From assembly GCA_017477185.1 (NCBI GenBank), contig JAFUXF010000014.1, positions 1 to 58,187 on the forward strand: DNA of 58,187 bases. The letters are read 5' to 3'. This DNA comes from Alphaproteobacteria bacterium (lineage in GTDB: Bacteria > Pseudomonadota > Alphaproteobacteria > RF32 > CAG-239). A model generated the notes under the pieces. The model was not told the DNA's origin. It ran no database searches and saw nothing but the letters and a program-made list of their open reading frames with translations. Position 1 is the stretch's first letter; each line of letters starts with the position of its first letter. A program made the position numbers and the translations under genes. Positions 25,420-35,900 of this stretch are shown in pieces.

Positions 25420-26672
25420 AGTTTTATGGCCTCTGCTTTTGTTATTTTTTTGTGCAATCCAGCAATCAAATTTTTTTTATGCTCTAAACTGTCTTTTATT
25501 AAGAGTTCCAAATTTGTGTTTAACCAAAAATCATAAATATTCAGGTTGTGTGGAACACCTTTAAAGACAGCAGAATCTACACTTTGTTGCTTATACCGAT
25601 AATTAAATGTTTGTGAAAAGTGTATAACATTATTGCAAACATGTATATCTAAATTAAATTTTTCCACACCATATGTACAGAGCATAATATTTTTTTTATG
25701 CTCGAAGGCTTTAATTGCCTGCTTTTTATTAGTTCTACCGCTGACTTCTACAAAAGATTCGGGTGGTAATATATTTAATTCTTTTAGGATATCAATTTCA
25801 TCTATAAATCTAAAATAAATGATGACTTTTTCTTTACGTTTGAATATTTCTTGTAAAACTTTTTTGAGACCATCAAATTTGTTTTGAGCTATGGTATAAT
25901 ATTTTTGAAAATTTTGAACTAAGTCCATAAAAACAATACGATTTTTATGTTCCAGAAAATTTAATTTTTCATTTTGATAACATAGCTCTTCTCTTGCAGT
26001 TAGTTTAAAATAGTAATTCTGATGATGAATGATGTATTTTTTGTTTGTTTTATATCCTAATATATAGGGTTTTATTAATTTAAGTAAATTGTTTTCATCT
26101 TGAGCACATGACCAGCGTTTTATAATCATGTAGTTTTGATAAGTATCCGTTAAAAATATGTGATGAAATTGTTTTTCGTTCATGCGAAGAATCTTAGAGC
26201 TGAGAAATTCTAACTGAGCATAAAGGTCAAGCAAATCTTTGCTGACAGAGGTGTCGCTTAAAATTATTTTATATGTAAAATACCGACTTAAAAGTAATAA
26301 TCTTTGGGTCTTATCTGATCTTATGTTTTTTATGGTTAAACTGTTATCAATGATACAAAAAGTTTTGTGGGTCTGGATTATATTGAACAGGTCAAGGTAT
26401 TTGGTATCAGAAACAGAAATGCTTTCAATTGCAAAGTACTTTATTCGATGTTTGAAGTTTTGGCTGTTTTTTTTGATTTCATTAGTATAAATAAGGGTTT
26501 TTAAGAAATTAGCCGGCGCAATCCAAATAAGATATTCAAAATTTTTCAGATTGTTTTCTGCTAATTTCAGAGCTAGTTTAATTCTTTGTGCAGAGACATC
26601 ATTAAATAAAATACCGGCTTTGTTTTTTTGAAAATTTTGTCGTGCGCTTTGTGATATATTTTCCTGTAACAT
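25416..26672 (-). CDS. degenerate SNF2-like helicase, probably catalytically inactive
   Basis: The 418-residue protein follows the layout of short SNF2-type helicases but has lost the catalytic residues. The P-loop position reads AGILFNDVSAQRIKLAL with no GKT. Motif Ia is YLIWIAPANFLKTLI. Motif II is CIIDNSLTIKN instead of DESH-x-KN, and motif III is IILSDTSVSKDLLDLY instead of SGTP. The C-terminal lobe is still clear (EKVIIYFRFIDEIDIL, VIHFSQTFNYRYKQQSVDS, LNIYDFWLNTNLE), yet motif VI lacks its arginines (QSVDSAVFKG). It heads the unit with the IbrA- and IbrB-like genes and has an AAGGAA Shine-Dalgarno. Confidence 0.7.
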   Translation of the reverse strand: MLQENISQSARQNFQKNKAGILFNDVSAQRIKLALKLAENNLKNFEYLIWIAPANFLKTLIYTNEIKKNSQNFKHRIKYFAIESISVSDTKYLDLFNIIQTHKTFCIIDNSLTIKNIRSDKTQRLLLLSRYFTYKIILSDTSVSKDLLDLYAQLEFLSSKILRMNEKQFHHIFLTDTYQNYMIIKRWSCAQDENNLLKLIKPYILGYKTNKKYIIHHQNYYFKLTAREELCYQNEKLNFLEHKNRIVFMDLVQNFQKYYTIAQNKFDGLKKVLQEIFKRKEKVIIYFRFIDEIDILKELNILPPESFVEVSGRTNKKQAIKAFEHKKNIMLCTYGVEKFNLDIHVCNNVIHFSQTFNYRYKQQSVDSAVFKGVPHNLNIYDFWLNTNLELLIKDSLEHKKNLIAGLHKKITKAEAIKL

Positions 26673-26719
26673 TTTAAGTTCCTTGTTTGTTGTTAATATG
26701 AATCGCTAAAAAAAGTATT

Positions 26720-26735
26720 TGGCATGATATTTGCA
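26720..26735 (+). promoter_or_regulatory. sigma-54 promoter of the flgI operon
   Basis: TGGCATGATATTTGCA has the -24 GG and -12 GC exactly 10 bp apart, as sigma-54 requires. It lies 46 bp before the flgI ATG. Confidence 0.85.
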
Positions 26736-26780
26736 TATTACTTATCAAGTATTGAATGTTAACCATTTTAGGTATCTGTT

Positions 26781-27899
26781 ATGTTAAAAAGTATAAGAAA
26801 TATTGTATCGATTTGTATAATTGCAATGGTCCTCTTACCTTTAAAGACAGTTTTAGCTAGTTCTCGTATTAAAGATATTGCCGATTTTGAAGGCGTTAGA
26901 GAAAACCAGCTCATCGGTTATGGTTTGGTTGTTGGTCTAAACGGTACCGGTGATAATATTAAATCAATCAACTTTGCAAAAGAAAGCATTATTTCTATGC
27001 TTGATAATATTGGGGTTAATGCACGCGATGGGCAATTGAAAGCCAAAAATATTGCGGCAGTTATGGTTACGGCAAATTTACCGGCTTTTGCTAAACAAGG
27101 GACGCGAATTGATGTCGTTGTCAGTGCTATGGGAGATGCTAAAAATTTGCAAGGCGGAACTTTGGTTGCAACGCCTTTGTTAGCGGCTAATGGTGAAGTT
27201 TATGCTGTTGCTCAGGGGCAGATTGCAACAGCAAGTATTTCCGCTGCAGCCGGTGGAACTTCGGTCAGTAAAGGTGTTCCGACAGCTGGTCGAATTGCAA
27301 ATGGCGCAATTATTGAAAATGAAATCAATTTTGATTTTGATTCTTTAAATAAAATCACAATTGCTTTGCGTAATCCGGATTTTACAACAGCGCGTCGTGT
27401 TTCTAATGCTGTTAATGCTATGCTCGGTGAAATGCGTGCTAAGGCTTTGGATCCGGCAACAGTTGAAGTCGAAGTTCCGGATCAATATAAAGATAATTTA
27501 GTTGCTTTGATGACAAATATTGAACAGCTTCAAGTTCAACCAGATCAAACGGCGCGTGTCGTTATTGATGAAAGTTCCGGTATTATTGTTATCGGTAAAG
27601 ATGTCAAAATCAATAAATTAGCTATAGCTCAGGGTAATTTGACAATTAAAATTACAGAAATTCCGTTTGTGGCACAACCTTTACCGTTCAGTAACGGGGA
27701 GACTGTCGTAGGCGCAACTTCAGTGGTTGATGTTAATGAAGATGTTGACAGTAAATTAAGCGTGTTAGATACAGGCGTTAATTTGCAAGAGTTGGTTGAC
27801 GGCTTAAATGCTTTAGGCGTTACACCGCGTGATTTAATCAGTATTTTACAAGCTATTAAAGCAAGTGGTGCTTTGCAAGCAGATATAGAGGTTATTTAA
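26781..27899 (+). CDS. flgI: flagellar P-ring protein FlgI
   Basis: FlgI assembles the periplasmic P-ring around the flagellar rod. The 372-residue protein starts with a Sec signal peptide (MLKSIRNIVSICIIAMVLLP, cleavage near LAS). The family opening SRIKDIADFEGVRENQLIGY is followed by GLVVGLNGTGD. Other family stretches are NIAAVMVTANLP, GTRIDVVVSAMGDA and the C-terminal LQELVDGLNALGVTPRDLIS. It is the first gene of a sigma-54 operon with flgJ, flgN, flgK and flgL. Confidence 0.97.
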   Translation: MLKSIRNIVSICIIAMVLLPLKTVLASSRIKDIADFEGVRENQLIGYGLVVGLNGTGDNIKSINFAKESIISMLDNIGVNARDGQLKAKNIAAVMVTANLPAFAKQGTRIDVVVSAMGDAKNLQGGTLVATPLLAANGEVYAVAQGQIATASISAAAGGTSVSKGVPTAGRIANGAIIENEINFDFDSLNKITIALRNPDFTTARRVSNAVNAMLGEMRAKALDPATVEVEVPDQYKDNLVALMTNIEQLQVQPDQTARVVIDESSGIIVIGKDVKINKLAIAQGNLTIKITEIPFVAQPLPFSNGETVVGATSVVDVNEDVDSKLSVLDTGVNLQELVDGLNALGVTPRDLISILQAIKASGALQADIEVI

Positions 27900-27900
27900 G

Positions 27901-28254
27901 ATGAGTATGCTAGGAAACATAACTGATACGGCTCAAGTCAATTATGCTTTGCAGCAACAGGCAAATGCTAAGATGAAAGCTGATAAACCTTTTAATGTTG
28001 AAGAAGCAAAAAAGGCAGCAGAAGATTTTGAAGCATTTTTTATTACGACAACCTTGGAGTCAATGTTTGCCGGTGTAAAAACAGATGGTTTGATGGGGGG
28101 AGGCTCGGCTGAAAAAATTTATCGTTCTATGATGTTTAATGAATACGGTAAATTGATGGCTAAAAATGGCGGTGTCGGTGTGAGCGATCAAATTATGTCA
28201 TCTATTCTTGCCATGCAAGAGATGAATTCGCAAGGATATATAACAGCAAAGTAG
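27901..28254 (+). CDS. flgJ: rod-binding protein, FlgJ N-terminal type
   Basis: The 117-residue protein is the rod-capping domain alone, without the C-terminal peptidoglycan hydrolase domain found in enterobacterial FlgJ; this short form is common in alphaproteobacteria. The family core is AAEDFEAFFITTTLESMFAG, GGSAEKIYRSMMFNEYGKLM and VSDQIMSSILAMQ. It begins one base after the flgI stop. Wall opening for the rod must therefore come from another enzyme, perhaps a lytic transglycosylase elsewhere. Confidence 0.9.
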   Translation: MSMLGNITDTAQVNYALQQQANAKMKADKPFNVEEAKKAAEDFEAFFITTTLESMFAGVKTDGLMGGGSAEKIYRSMMFNEYGKLMAKNGGVGVSDQIMSSILAMQEMNSQGYITAK

Positions 28255-28263
28255 AGGTGTGAT

Positions 28264-28716
28264 ATGAAAAATGCGGAAGAAATAAATTTGGTTCAGAAAA
28301 TTGACGATTATAATGAGATAATCGTTAGTTTTAGTGAAATTTTGCGTCAAGAAAATGAGGCACTGCAAAATTTTGATGTTAAAGCTGTATCTGCTTTGTT
28401 CGAGCAAAAAAGCAAATTATCTCTTGCTTATCGCTCTATGGTTGCCTTTTTTATTAAACATCAGGAAGGTTTAAAAAATATTGCAGCGGATACGCGTGAA
28501 ATATTAAAGAAAAATTCTTTAGAGTTAGAAAAACTGTTTAAAGAAAATGATTTATTATTAAAAACCAGAATGGAAGCCAGTAAAACAGTTGTCGGAGCTA
28601 TTGTTGATGCTACAAAAATTGCGGCAGAAACACAGGCTACTTCTTATGGGGCAACAGGTATGTATGCACCAATGAACAGTCGTAATAGTGCGATGACGAT
28701 TAATCGGACACTTTAG
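28264..28716 (+). CDS. flgN: FlgN-like flagellar export chaperone
   Basis: The 150-residue protein is helical throughout and begins with NLVQKIDDYNEIIVSFSEIL and a run of EALQNFDVKAVSALFEQKS, the layout of FlgN, the chaperone that delivers FlgK and FlgL to the export gate. Family identity is always low; the call rests on length, helical content and its place directly before flgK (11-bp gap). Confidence 0.72.
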   Translation: MKNAEEINLVQKIDDYNEIIVSFSEILRQENEALQNFDVKAVSALFEQKSKLSLAYRSMVAFFIKHQEGLKNIAADTREILKKNSLELEKLFKENDLLLKTRMEASKTVVGAIVDATKIAAETQATSYGATGMYAPMNSRNSAMTINRTL

Positions 28717-28727
28717 GAGAAAGAATC

Positions 28728-30902
28728 ATGGCATTAGTATCAGGATTAACAAGCGCGTTAAGCGGTATGCATGTTGCCCAGTCTCAGATTAGTCTGGTCA
28801 GTAGTAATTTAGCTAACGTAGATACAGAAGGATATACACGAAAAACTGCAGCGCAGCAAAGTAATGTGTTGGCAGGTTATGGGGCCGGTGTTAAATTAAA
28901 TCGTGCTGATCGTGTGGTTGATCAAAGTTTGCTCAGAAGTTATTTAGTTGCTAATTCGTTGAACGGGAGCTTGAATAAATCTGCTGATTATCTCAGTAAG
29001 ACAGAAACGATGTTAGGGTCTCCGCAAAATAATAATTCGGTGGCGACAAATGTGGCTGATTTGCAGTCGAGTTTTGAGACTTTAGCAACAGATGTTACTT
29101 CTTCTGCTAATCGTTATTCTTTGGTCACAGATGCTATGAATTTGACTAATCGTTTGAACAGTATTTCAACCGAGATTCAAAGTTTACGCGGTGATGCTGA
29201 TTTGGAAATTCAGGAAATATGTGGGGCAGTTAACAGCCAGTTAGATTCTATTGCTAATTTGAATAACCAAATTGTTAAATATAAAGCTTTGAATTATGAT
29301 GGGGCTGCTGATTTGGAAGATCAACGAGATCAAGCCTTAAAGACTTTAAGTGGTTATATAGATATTTCTTATTATACGAGAGATAATGGTGAAGTTGTGG
29401 TGCAAACTAAAGGTGGTATTGCTTTACTTGATAAAGATCCTCATCATTTGTCTCATGGGGCTGTGGCTCGGGCTGCAACCGATATTTCTTATGCTAATGG
29501 TAATATTAATCCTATTTTAGTTGATAATCAGGATATCACAGCTCGTGTTCAAAGCGGTGAATTGAAGGGGTTGATTGATGTTCGTGATAGTATTTTACCT
29601 TCTCTGCAAACTCAACTTGATGAGTTAGCCGGTATTATGAAAGAATCTATCAATGATATTCATAATCAAGGAACATCTTTTCCGGGGACGGTGACGCAAT
29701 TAGAAGGAAGCAGAACTTTTATTGATGCAGATAATCAGACTGTCAGAATAGAAAAAGGAGATGTTCGTTTTGCTATTTTTGATGCACAAGGGAATCAAGT
29801 ATCAACAGCTACGTTGGTTGGTGATTTGAATTTTGCACAAAATGGAGAATCTGTAACCAATATGATTTCTAAAATTAACAACTGGGTACGTCAGACTTTG
29901 CCTCAAGGATCTGTTCGCTTAGACAGTGACAGTCATCGTGTTATTATGGAAACAGGAGACAGCAACTATTATTTATCTATTGTTGATACAACTACATCTA
30001 CGATTGGTAGCGAACAAACGGTCGCAACGATTGTACTTGATAATAATGGTGATAGTGTTGCAGACAGAACATTTTCAGGATTTTCATCTTTTTTGGGAAT
30101 GAATGACTTTTTTGTTACTGATGCAGATGAATATATTTATGAATCTAATGCTATGAGTAAAACGGCTGATTTGGGTGTTCGGTCTACTAATCCGGTGATT
30201 TTAAATATAGCAACACCAACCTTAAATGTTGATTTATCTATCGCTCAGGGTGATAATTTGCAATCAATTGCCGATAAGATTAATGCTGATCCTAATTTGA
30301 ATACGCAAATTAAAGCATCGTTAATTCCAAACGGCAATGGTTATATGTTGCAAATTACAAACTCCAGCGGTGAGCAAATGGAAATCAGTGAAAAAGCTCA
30401 AGGTGGCACTATCACCGGGTTTTTGAGCCGTATCGGTTTGAGTGCGTCTCATTGTAATGATGCTTCGAGAATCCATGTTCGAGATGATATTCGGGTTAAT
30501 CCGAGTATTATGACGGTTGGTGCGCCGGAATTTGATATTAGCACAGGTAAATATCATCTGAATGAAGGAAATAATACAGTTGCTAATAGAATGGCGACGG
30601 CATTTGCTCAAGAGCATACATTTAGTCAGGCCGGTTCTTTGGCAAAAGTGACAACCTCGTTAGCAGACTACGCTTCAACATTTGTCGGAAGTATTGCTAG
30701 TCAGACCAATACAGCCTCTAGCAGTCATGATTATCAGGACGGATTGGTTAAATCTTTGGAAAATAAGCAGGCCTTAATCAGCGGGGTCGATAGTGATGAA
30801 GAATTGGCTAACTTAATCGTCTATCAACAAAGTTATGCTGCTTGTGCTCAAGTATGGAGTGCAACGCGCGAATTGGTCGATATATTATTTAATGCGATGT
30901 AA
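28728..30902 (+). CDS. flgK: flagellar hook-associated protein 1 (FlgK)
   Basis: FlgK forms the first junction layer between hook and filament. The N-terminal D0 domain is typical (SGLTSALSGMHVAQSQISLV, SSNLANVDTEGYTRK), and the C-terminal D0 coil is ELANLIVYQQSYAACAQVWS. At 724 residues it is longer than the 550 of Salmonella, the extra length lying in the variable central domains. An AGGAG Shine-Dalgarno precedes the ATG. Confidence 0.95.
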   Translation: MALVSGLTSALSGMHVAQSQISLVSSNLANVDTEGYTRKTAAQQSNVLAGYGAGVKLNRADRVVDQSLLRSYLVANSLNGSLNKSADYLSKTETMLGSPQNNNSVATNVADLQSSFETLATDVTSSANRYSLVTDAMNLTNRLNSISTEIQSLRGDADLEIQEICGAVNSQLDSIANLNNQIVKYKALNYDGAADLEDQRDQALKTLSGYIDISYYTRDNGEVVVQTKGGIALLDKDPHHLSHGAVARAATDISYANGNINPILVDNQDITARVQSGELKGLIDVRDSILPSLQTQLDELAGIMKESINDIHNQGTSFPGTVTQLEGSRTFIDADNQTVRIEKGDVRFAIFDAQGNQVSTATLVGDLNFAQNGESVTNMISKINNWVRQTLPQGSVRLDSDSHRVIMETGDSNYYLSIVDTTTSTIGSEQTVATIVLDNNGDSVADRTFSGFSSFLGMNDFFVTDADEYIYESNAMSKTADLGVRSTNPVILNIATPTLNVDLSIAQGDNLQSIADKINADPNLNTQIKASLIPNGNGYMLQITNSSGEQMEISEKAQGGTITGFLSRIGLSASHCNDASRIHVRDDIRVNPSIMTVGAPEFDISTGKYHLNEGNNTVANRMATAFAQEHTFSQAGSLAKVTTSLADYASTFVGSIASQTNTASSSHDYQDGLVKSLENKQALISGVDSDEELANLIVYQQSYAACAQVWSATRELVDILFNAM

Positions 30903-30916
30903 GGAGGAGATGAATT

Positions 30917-32845
30917 ATGAGAGTACCTACTTATGCAAATACAATGAATATGGCTTCAGCTATTCAGGGGCATCATAATGCTGTTGACCATTATACCTAT
31001 CAATCAATTACCGGTAATAAATATGAAAATTATTCCGGTTATGGTATGAAGGCCTATAATATTGTTTCTATGGAATCAACGTTGAAGGTTACAAATACCT
31101 TTATGGAAAACAATAAACTGGCTAATATTTCATTAAATACTTCAAATTTGGCTTTACAAACAATTACAGACGCTTTGTCCGATGTTAAAGCTGCTTTAAC
31201 TGATTTAAGCGGAACGGATTTGGAAAAAATTTCTCCGGATTATACCGGTGGTTCTTTACAATTTACCAGCAATAATGCTTCTGATTATTTGGGTAAAACT
31301 TTAACGATAAATGGGACAACATATACTTTTGCTACCTCTGATGGAACAAATAATATTAATATTGATAATCTGGATGCGGCCGAAGATATTATGCAAGCAG
31401 TGGTAGATAAAATTGGAAACAGTACGATTAAATATGAAGATGGTAAAATTTCTTTTCCGCTTTATGCAATTGATGGGGTGTCCACAGCCTTAACTGAAGA
31501 GCCGGCAAAATCTGCTATTAAAACAGGTGCACCGCATATGATGAATGAGGAACAATTATTGGCATTGGAAAATGTTCAGAGAATTGCTTTTGCATCTATG
31601 CAAATGATTGCAGATACTCTTAATTCTAATGTCGGCGGTAAATATATTTTTGGTGGCGGGTCATCAACAAAACCGGTTGATTTTAATTATAGCAGTCTTA
31701 GTGAATTTCAGGATTATTATGATGGTATTAATACCGTTTATCCTTCTTCATCTTCGGCGGTATTATCAAATATGAGTATAGATTCTTCAACAACCGGAGA
31801 TATTACCTTTGTGCCAAGTGCCGATGGAACTGATACAGGAAGCATCAGAGCAGGGAGCAGTGGTAGTTTTGCTAAGACCGCTATTACTATGAATGAAGCT
31901 AATGTCGGTACGCTCACTTTCAGTCATGATGATAATACTATGAAAGGGAGTGAGTATGGTGCTTTCAGTTCTTTACATACCGGTGATACGTTGGTTTTGA
32001 GTGTGGCTAATGCAGATCCTGATATGCAGGATAATGCTAAAGCCTACACGGTTAAATCTGTTTCTGCAGATGGAAGAACTGTCACTTTTGAACCGGATGA
32101 AAACGGACAGTCTGTTGTTGCTAAAAATGTTTCTATTGTGCCTGATAATGATGTCGTTGTCAGTAAAACATTTCCTATCGGAAGCGTGATTAATCTGGAT
32201 GGGTTTGCAAATAATAATTTGGCTCCGAGCGCAACGGTAACCGGTATTAGTGATGATGGTAAGGAATTATTTGTTAAAGTTGATCATACCAGATTTCCGG
32301 CAATGAGTTCTGCGGGTAATCATAAATGGTCAATCTCTTCAGAATCATATTTTCGGGGTGGTAATTTGGAATATAATCAACGCATTTCTGAAAGCCAAAC
32401 CATCAGTTTTGATGTAAAAGCCAGTGATCCGGCTTTTGAAAAAATTTTCAGAGCATTGGGGCAGATTGCACAAGCAAATGTGGTTGATAAGTCTAATCCG
32501 CTTGAAACCGGTCATTTAGATAGTCAGAAAACAGCAAAATTAGTTACGGAAGCCTTAGATTTGATTGTTAGTGCAATTGGTGGAACAGGGGATATTTCAA
32601 ATGCAAAGAATACCAGTTTATATTCAATTAGTGCTAAAGTTAGTGCTGAGTACACGGTTTTGAATAAGGTTATGGATAATCAAAAGTTAGCAGTATCTAA
32701 TTTGGAAAATAATATTGGAGATCTGAAAGATGCTGATAAAGATGAAGCTGCCGTTAAATTATTAATGGCGGAAAATGCATTAGAATCCTCCTATTCGGTG
32801 CTTTCAACCGTGATGAAAATGTCGTTGTTGGATTATATAAAATAA
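30917..32845 (+). CDS. flgL: flagellar hook-associated protein 3 (FlgL)
   Basis: FlgL forms the second junction layer on which the filament grows. The N-terminal coil (MRVPTYANTMNMASAIQGHH, STLKVTNTFMENNKLA, ALQTITDALSDVKAALTDLSG) and C-terminal coil (AENALESSYSVLSTVMKMSL) are flagellin/FlgL-like. At 642 residues it is about twice the enterobacterial FlgL; residues 115-520 form a large inserted variable region. It is the last gene of the operon, closed by the terminator at 32861. Confidence 0.88.
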   Translation: MRVPTYANTMNMASAIQGHHNAVDHYTYQSITGNKYENYSGYGMKAYNIVSMESTLKVTNTFMENNKLANISLNTSNLALQTITDALSDVKAALTDLSGTDLEKISPDYTGGSLQFTSNNASDYLGKTLTINGTTYTFATSDGTNNINIDNLDAAEDIMQAVVDKIGNSTIKYEDGKISFPLYAIDGVSTALTEEPAKSAIKTGAPHMMNEEQLLALENVQRIAFASMQMIADTLNSNVGGKYIFGGGSSTKPVDFNYSSLSEFQDYYDGINTVYPSSSSAVLSNMSIDSSTTGDITFVPSADGTDTGSIRAGSSGSFAKTAITMNEANVGTLTFSHDDNTMKGSEYGAFSSLHTGDTLVLSVANADPDMQDNAKAYTVKSVSADGRTVTFEPDENGQSVVAKNVSIVPDNDVVVSKTFPIGSVINLDGFANNNLAPSATVTGISDDGKELFVKVDHTRFPAMSSAGNHKWSISSESYFRGGNLEYNQRISESQTISFDVKASDPAFEKIFRALGQIAQANVVDKSNPLETGHLDSQKTAKLVTEALDLIVSAIGGTGDISNAKNTSLYSISAKVSAEYTVLNKVMDNQKLAVSNLENNIGDLKDADKDEAAVKLLMAENALESSYSVLSTVMKMSLLDYIK

Positions 32846-32860
32846 TATAATTTGAAGCAT

Positions 32861-32895
32861 AAAAAATAGTCCTTTAATAAAAGGACTATTTTTTT
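32861..32895. terminator. bidirectional terminator after flgL and ileS
   Basis: The stem AAATAGTCCTTT/AAAGGACTATTT has a 4-nt loop and a T-run on each strand. It ends the flgI-flgL operon and the convergent ileS. Confidence 0.92.
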
Positions 32896-32913
32896 GTTAA
32901 TATGCTTAGTTAT

Positions 32914-35900
32914 TTAAGCAACTTTAGCGTCAAAGCAAATTGTTGCGCCTTCAATATCAGCTTGGGTGCCACCGTCGCAGTTATTATTGAACTTAACCGC
33001 CAAAACTTGTTCGGCAACATAGGCCTTATTTTCTTCCAAGGCCAGAGCCAATTCTTTATCCGTTGTCTGATAGCTCAATTCAATGCGGTCAGAAATATTA
33101 AAGTCTTTATCTTTACGCAAAGTTTGAACCAGACGGATAAAGTCACGCGCCATTCCTTCACGGCGGAGTTCGTCGGTGACGTTGGTGTCAAGAGTGACAA
33201 CCGCTTTGTTATCCGCAAAGGCTAAGCCGGCAACACCGTCTTTCATCTCGAGGCGAACTTCAAACAAATCTTTGGTCAAGGTTTTGCCGGCAACACTCAA
33301 CGTTCCGTCAGCATTTAAAGTCCATTGATTTTGTTTGTAAGCACCCATCACTGCGCCCATATCTTTGCCTAAAGCTTTACCGAGCAACGGGGTGTAAAGA
33401 TAAATTTTCTTGGTAGCGTAATTTTCAAGATTATTATCAAACTTAACAGCTTTAACGTTCAGCTCATCTTTGACAATCTCTTGATAAGAGCTGTCTAACT
33501 CAGCGCCGGTGATGGTTAAGCTGTTTAGCGGCAGACGGTTACGCAAGTTCTTTTCCTCACGGATAAATTTACCGGCAGAGCAGAGTTCTTGCACAAAGTC
33601 CATAGTGTGAACCAGCTTTTCATCATATTTGATTTCTGCAAGGGCAGGGTAATCACACAAGTGAACACTTTCTTCACCGGTTAGGGTTTTGAAAACGTGC
33701 TCGCTCAAGAACGGCATTAACGGTGCAATGATTTTGCAGACGTTGACCAAAACCGTATACAACGTATCAAAGGCTTGTGTGTCGCCTTCCCAGAAACGAT
33801 CACGGGTGCGGCGGATGTACCAGTTGTTCAACACTTCCATAAATGTCGCAACTTCAGATGTTGCAAGAGCAACATCATAAGTCTCCAGTCCTTGCTTAAC
33901 GGTATTACGCAAGTGCTTCAATTTAGATAAAATATAGTTATCAATTGCCTCTGTAGAGGTGTAAATTTCTTTGGCTTTATACTCTTCGGCGTTTGCGTAT
34001 AAAGTGAAGAAATAGAAGGCGTTCCACAACGGAATTAAAGCAACACGCGAAGCTTTTGCAATCTCTTTACCCTCTTTATCGACAGCTAAGTTGCCGCCTT
34101 TCAAAACAGGAGAAGAAACCAAGAACCAACGCAGAGCATCAGATCCGATGGTTTCTAAAACTTCGTTCGGGTCAGGATAATTCTTCAGGCGTTTAGAGAG
34201 TTTTTGCCCGCCTTCAGCCATCAGCAAGCCGGTGCAAATACAATTTTTAAATGCCGGACGATTGTGCAAGGCGGTTGAAAGAACCGTTAGCGTATAGAAC
34301 CAACCACGGGTTTGGTCCATGGCTTCAACAATAAAATCAGCCGGAAAGTGATTCTCAAACCATTCTTTATTTTCGAACGGGTAGTGAACTTGCGCATAAG
34401 GCATAGAGCCGGATTCAAACCAGCAATCGAACACATCACTGACACGGCGCATCATGGTTTTGCCGGACGGATCATCAGGGTTGGGGTAAACAACTTCGTC
34501 AATATAAGGCTTATGCAAGTCTTTAACCTCAATACCGGTTTTTTCTTTGATTTCTTGCAGAGAACCGAAGACATCAATTCTCGGGAACTCAGGATTATCT
34601 GATTTCCAAACCGGAATAGGTGTGCCCCAAAAACGATTACGAGAGATTGACCAATCACGAGCCCCTTCGAGCCATTTACCGAAGCGGCCGTCTTTAATAT
34701 GATCGGGAACCCAGTTGATCTCCTGATTGTTCTTGACCATATTATCGCGGAAATCCGTGACTTTTACAAACCAAGAAGACATGGCTTTATAAATCAGCGG
34801 GGTATCGGTGCGCCAGCAGAACGGATAAGAGTGGGTATACTGTTCTTTTTTGACGAGCAAACCGTTTTCTTTGAGCCATTGCATAATCGGTTCGTTGGTT
34901 TCGAAAACTTGTTTGCCTTGGTAATCAGGAACTTCCGATGTAAATTTACCGGCTTCATCAACAGGGCAGATAACAGGGAAGTTTTCATCATAAGCACGGC
35001 AGGCCTCAAAGTCATCTTGACCGAAACCGGGGGCAATGTGAACAACGCCGGTACCATCTTCGGTAGAGACAAACTCGCCGGAAAGCACGCGGAAAGCGCC
35101 TTTTTCTTTAAGGTGCTTAAAGTAAGGGAACATCGGCTCATAGCCTAACCCGAGCAAATCTTTGCCTTTCATGGTGCCAACTTGGGTGGCATGTTCGAGT
35201 TGCTTCTTATAACGGCCGAGCAAGGCTTGTGCAAGGATATATTTTTGCCCGTCTTCTTCCATAACTGCATAGTCGATATCTTCACCGACGGCAAGCATTA
35301 AGTTAGAGGGTAATGTCCAAGGCGTGGTGGTCCAGACCAGAATTTTCATGCCATTTTCAAGTTTGAACATCACGGTAATGGCATTGTCTGTTTTATCCTG
35401 ATAACCTTGGTTGACTTCAAAGTTCGACAATGGTGTTTCAGCCGCCCAAGAGTATGGCAAAACGCGGAAGTCTTCATAAACCAAACCTTTATCATAAAGC
35501 TGTTTGAAGTTATTGATGACGCTTTCCATAAAGGGCAGTTGCATGGTTTTGTAGTCGTGGGAAAAATCAACCCAGCGACCGATACGCTTAAACATCTCTA
35601 CCCAAATACCGGAATATTTCAAAACATCAGAACGGCAAAAATTGTTGAACTTTTCAACACCGTATTCTTCGATTTGCTTACGTCCCGACACGCCTAACTG
35701 TTTTTCAGCAGACATTTCCGCCGGCAGACCGTGACAGTCCCAACCGAGGCGACGTTCAACCTTTTTGCCGTTCATGGTTTGGAAACGAGCAACAACATCT
35801 TTCACATAAGAGACCATAATGTGTCCGTAGTGCGGGGTGCCGTTGGCAAACGGAGGTCCGTCATAAAAAACAAATTCGGCAGCGCTGTCACGATTGTGAA

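Noticed and set aside
23582..26672. A Dnd-type DNA phosphorothioation system
   Set aside because: Only a PP-loop protein resembles DndC; no cysteine desulfurase, DndB, DndD or DndE gene is nearby.
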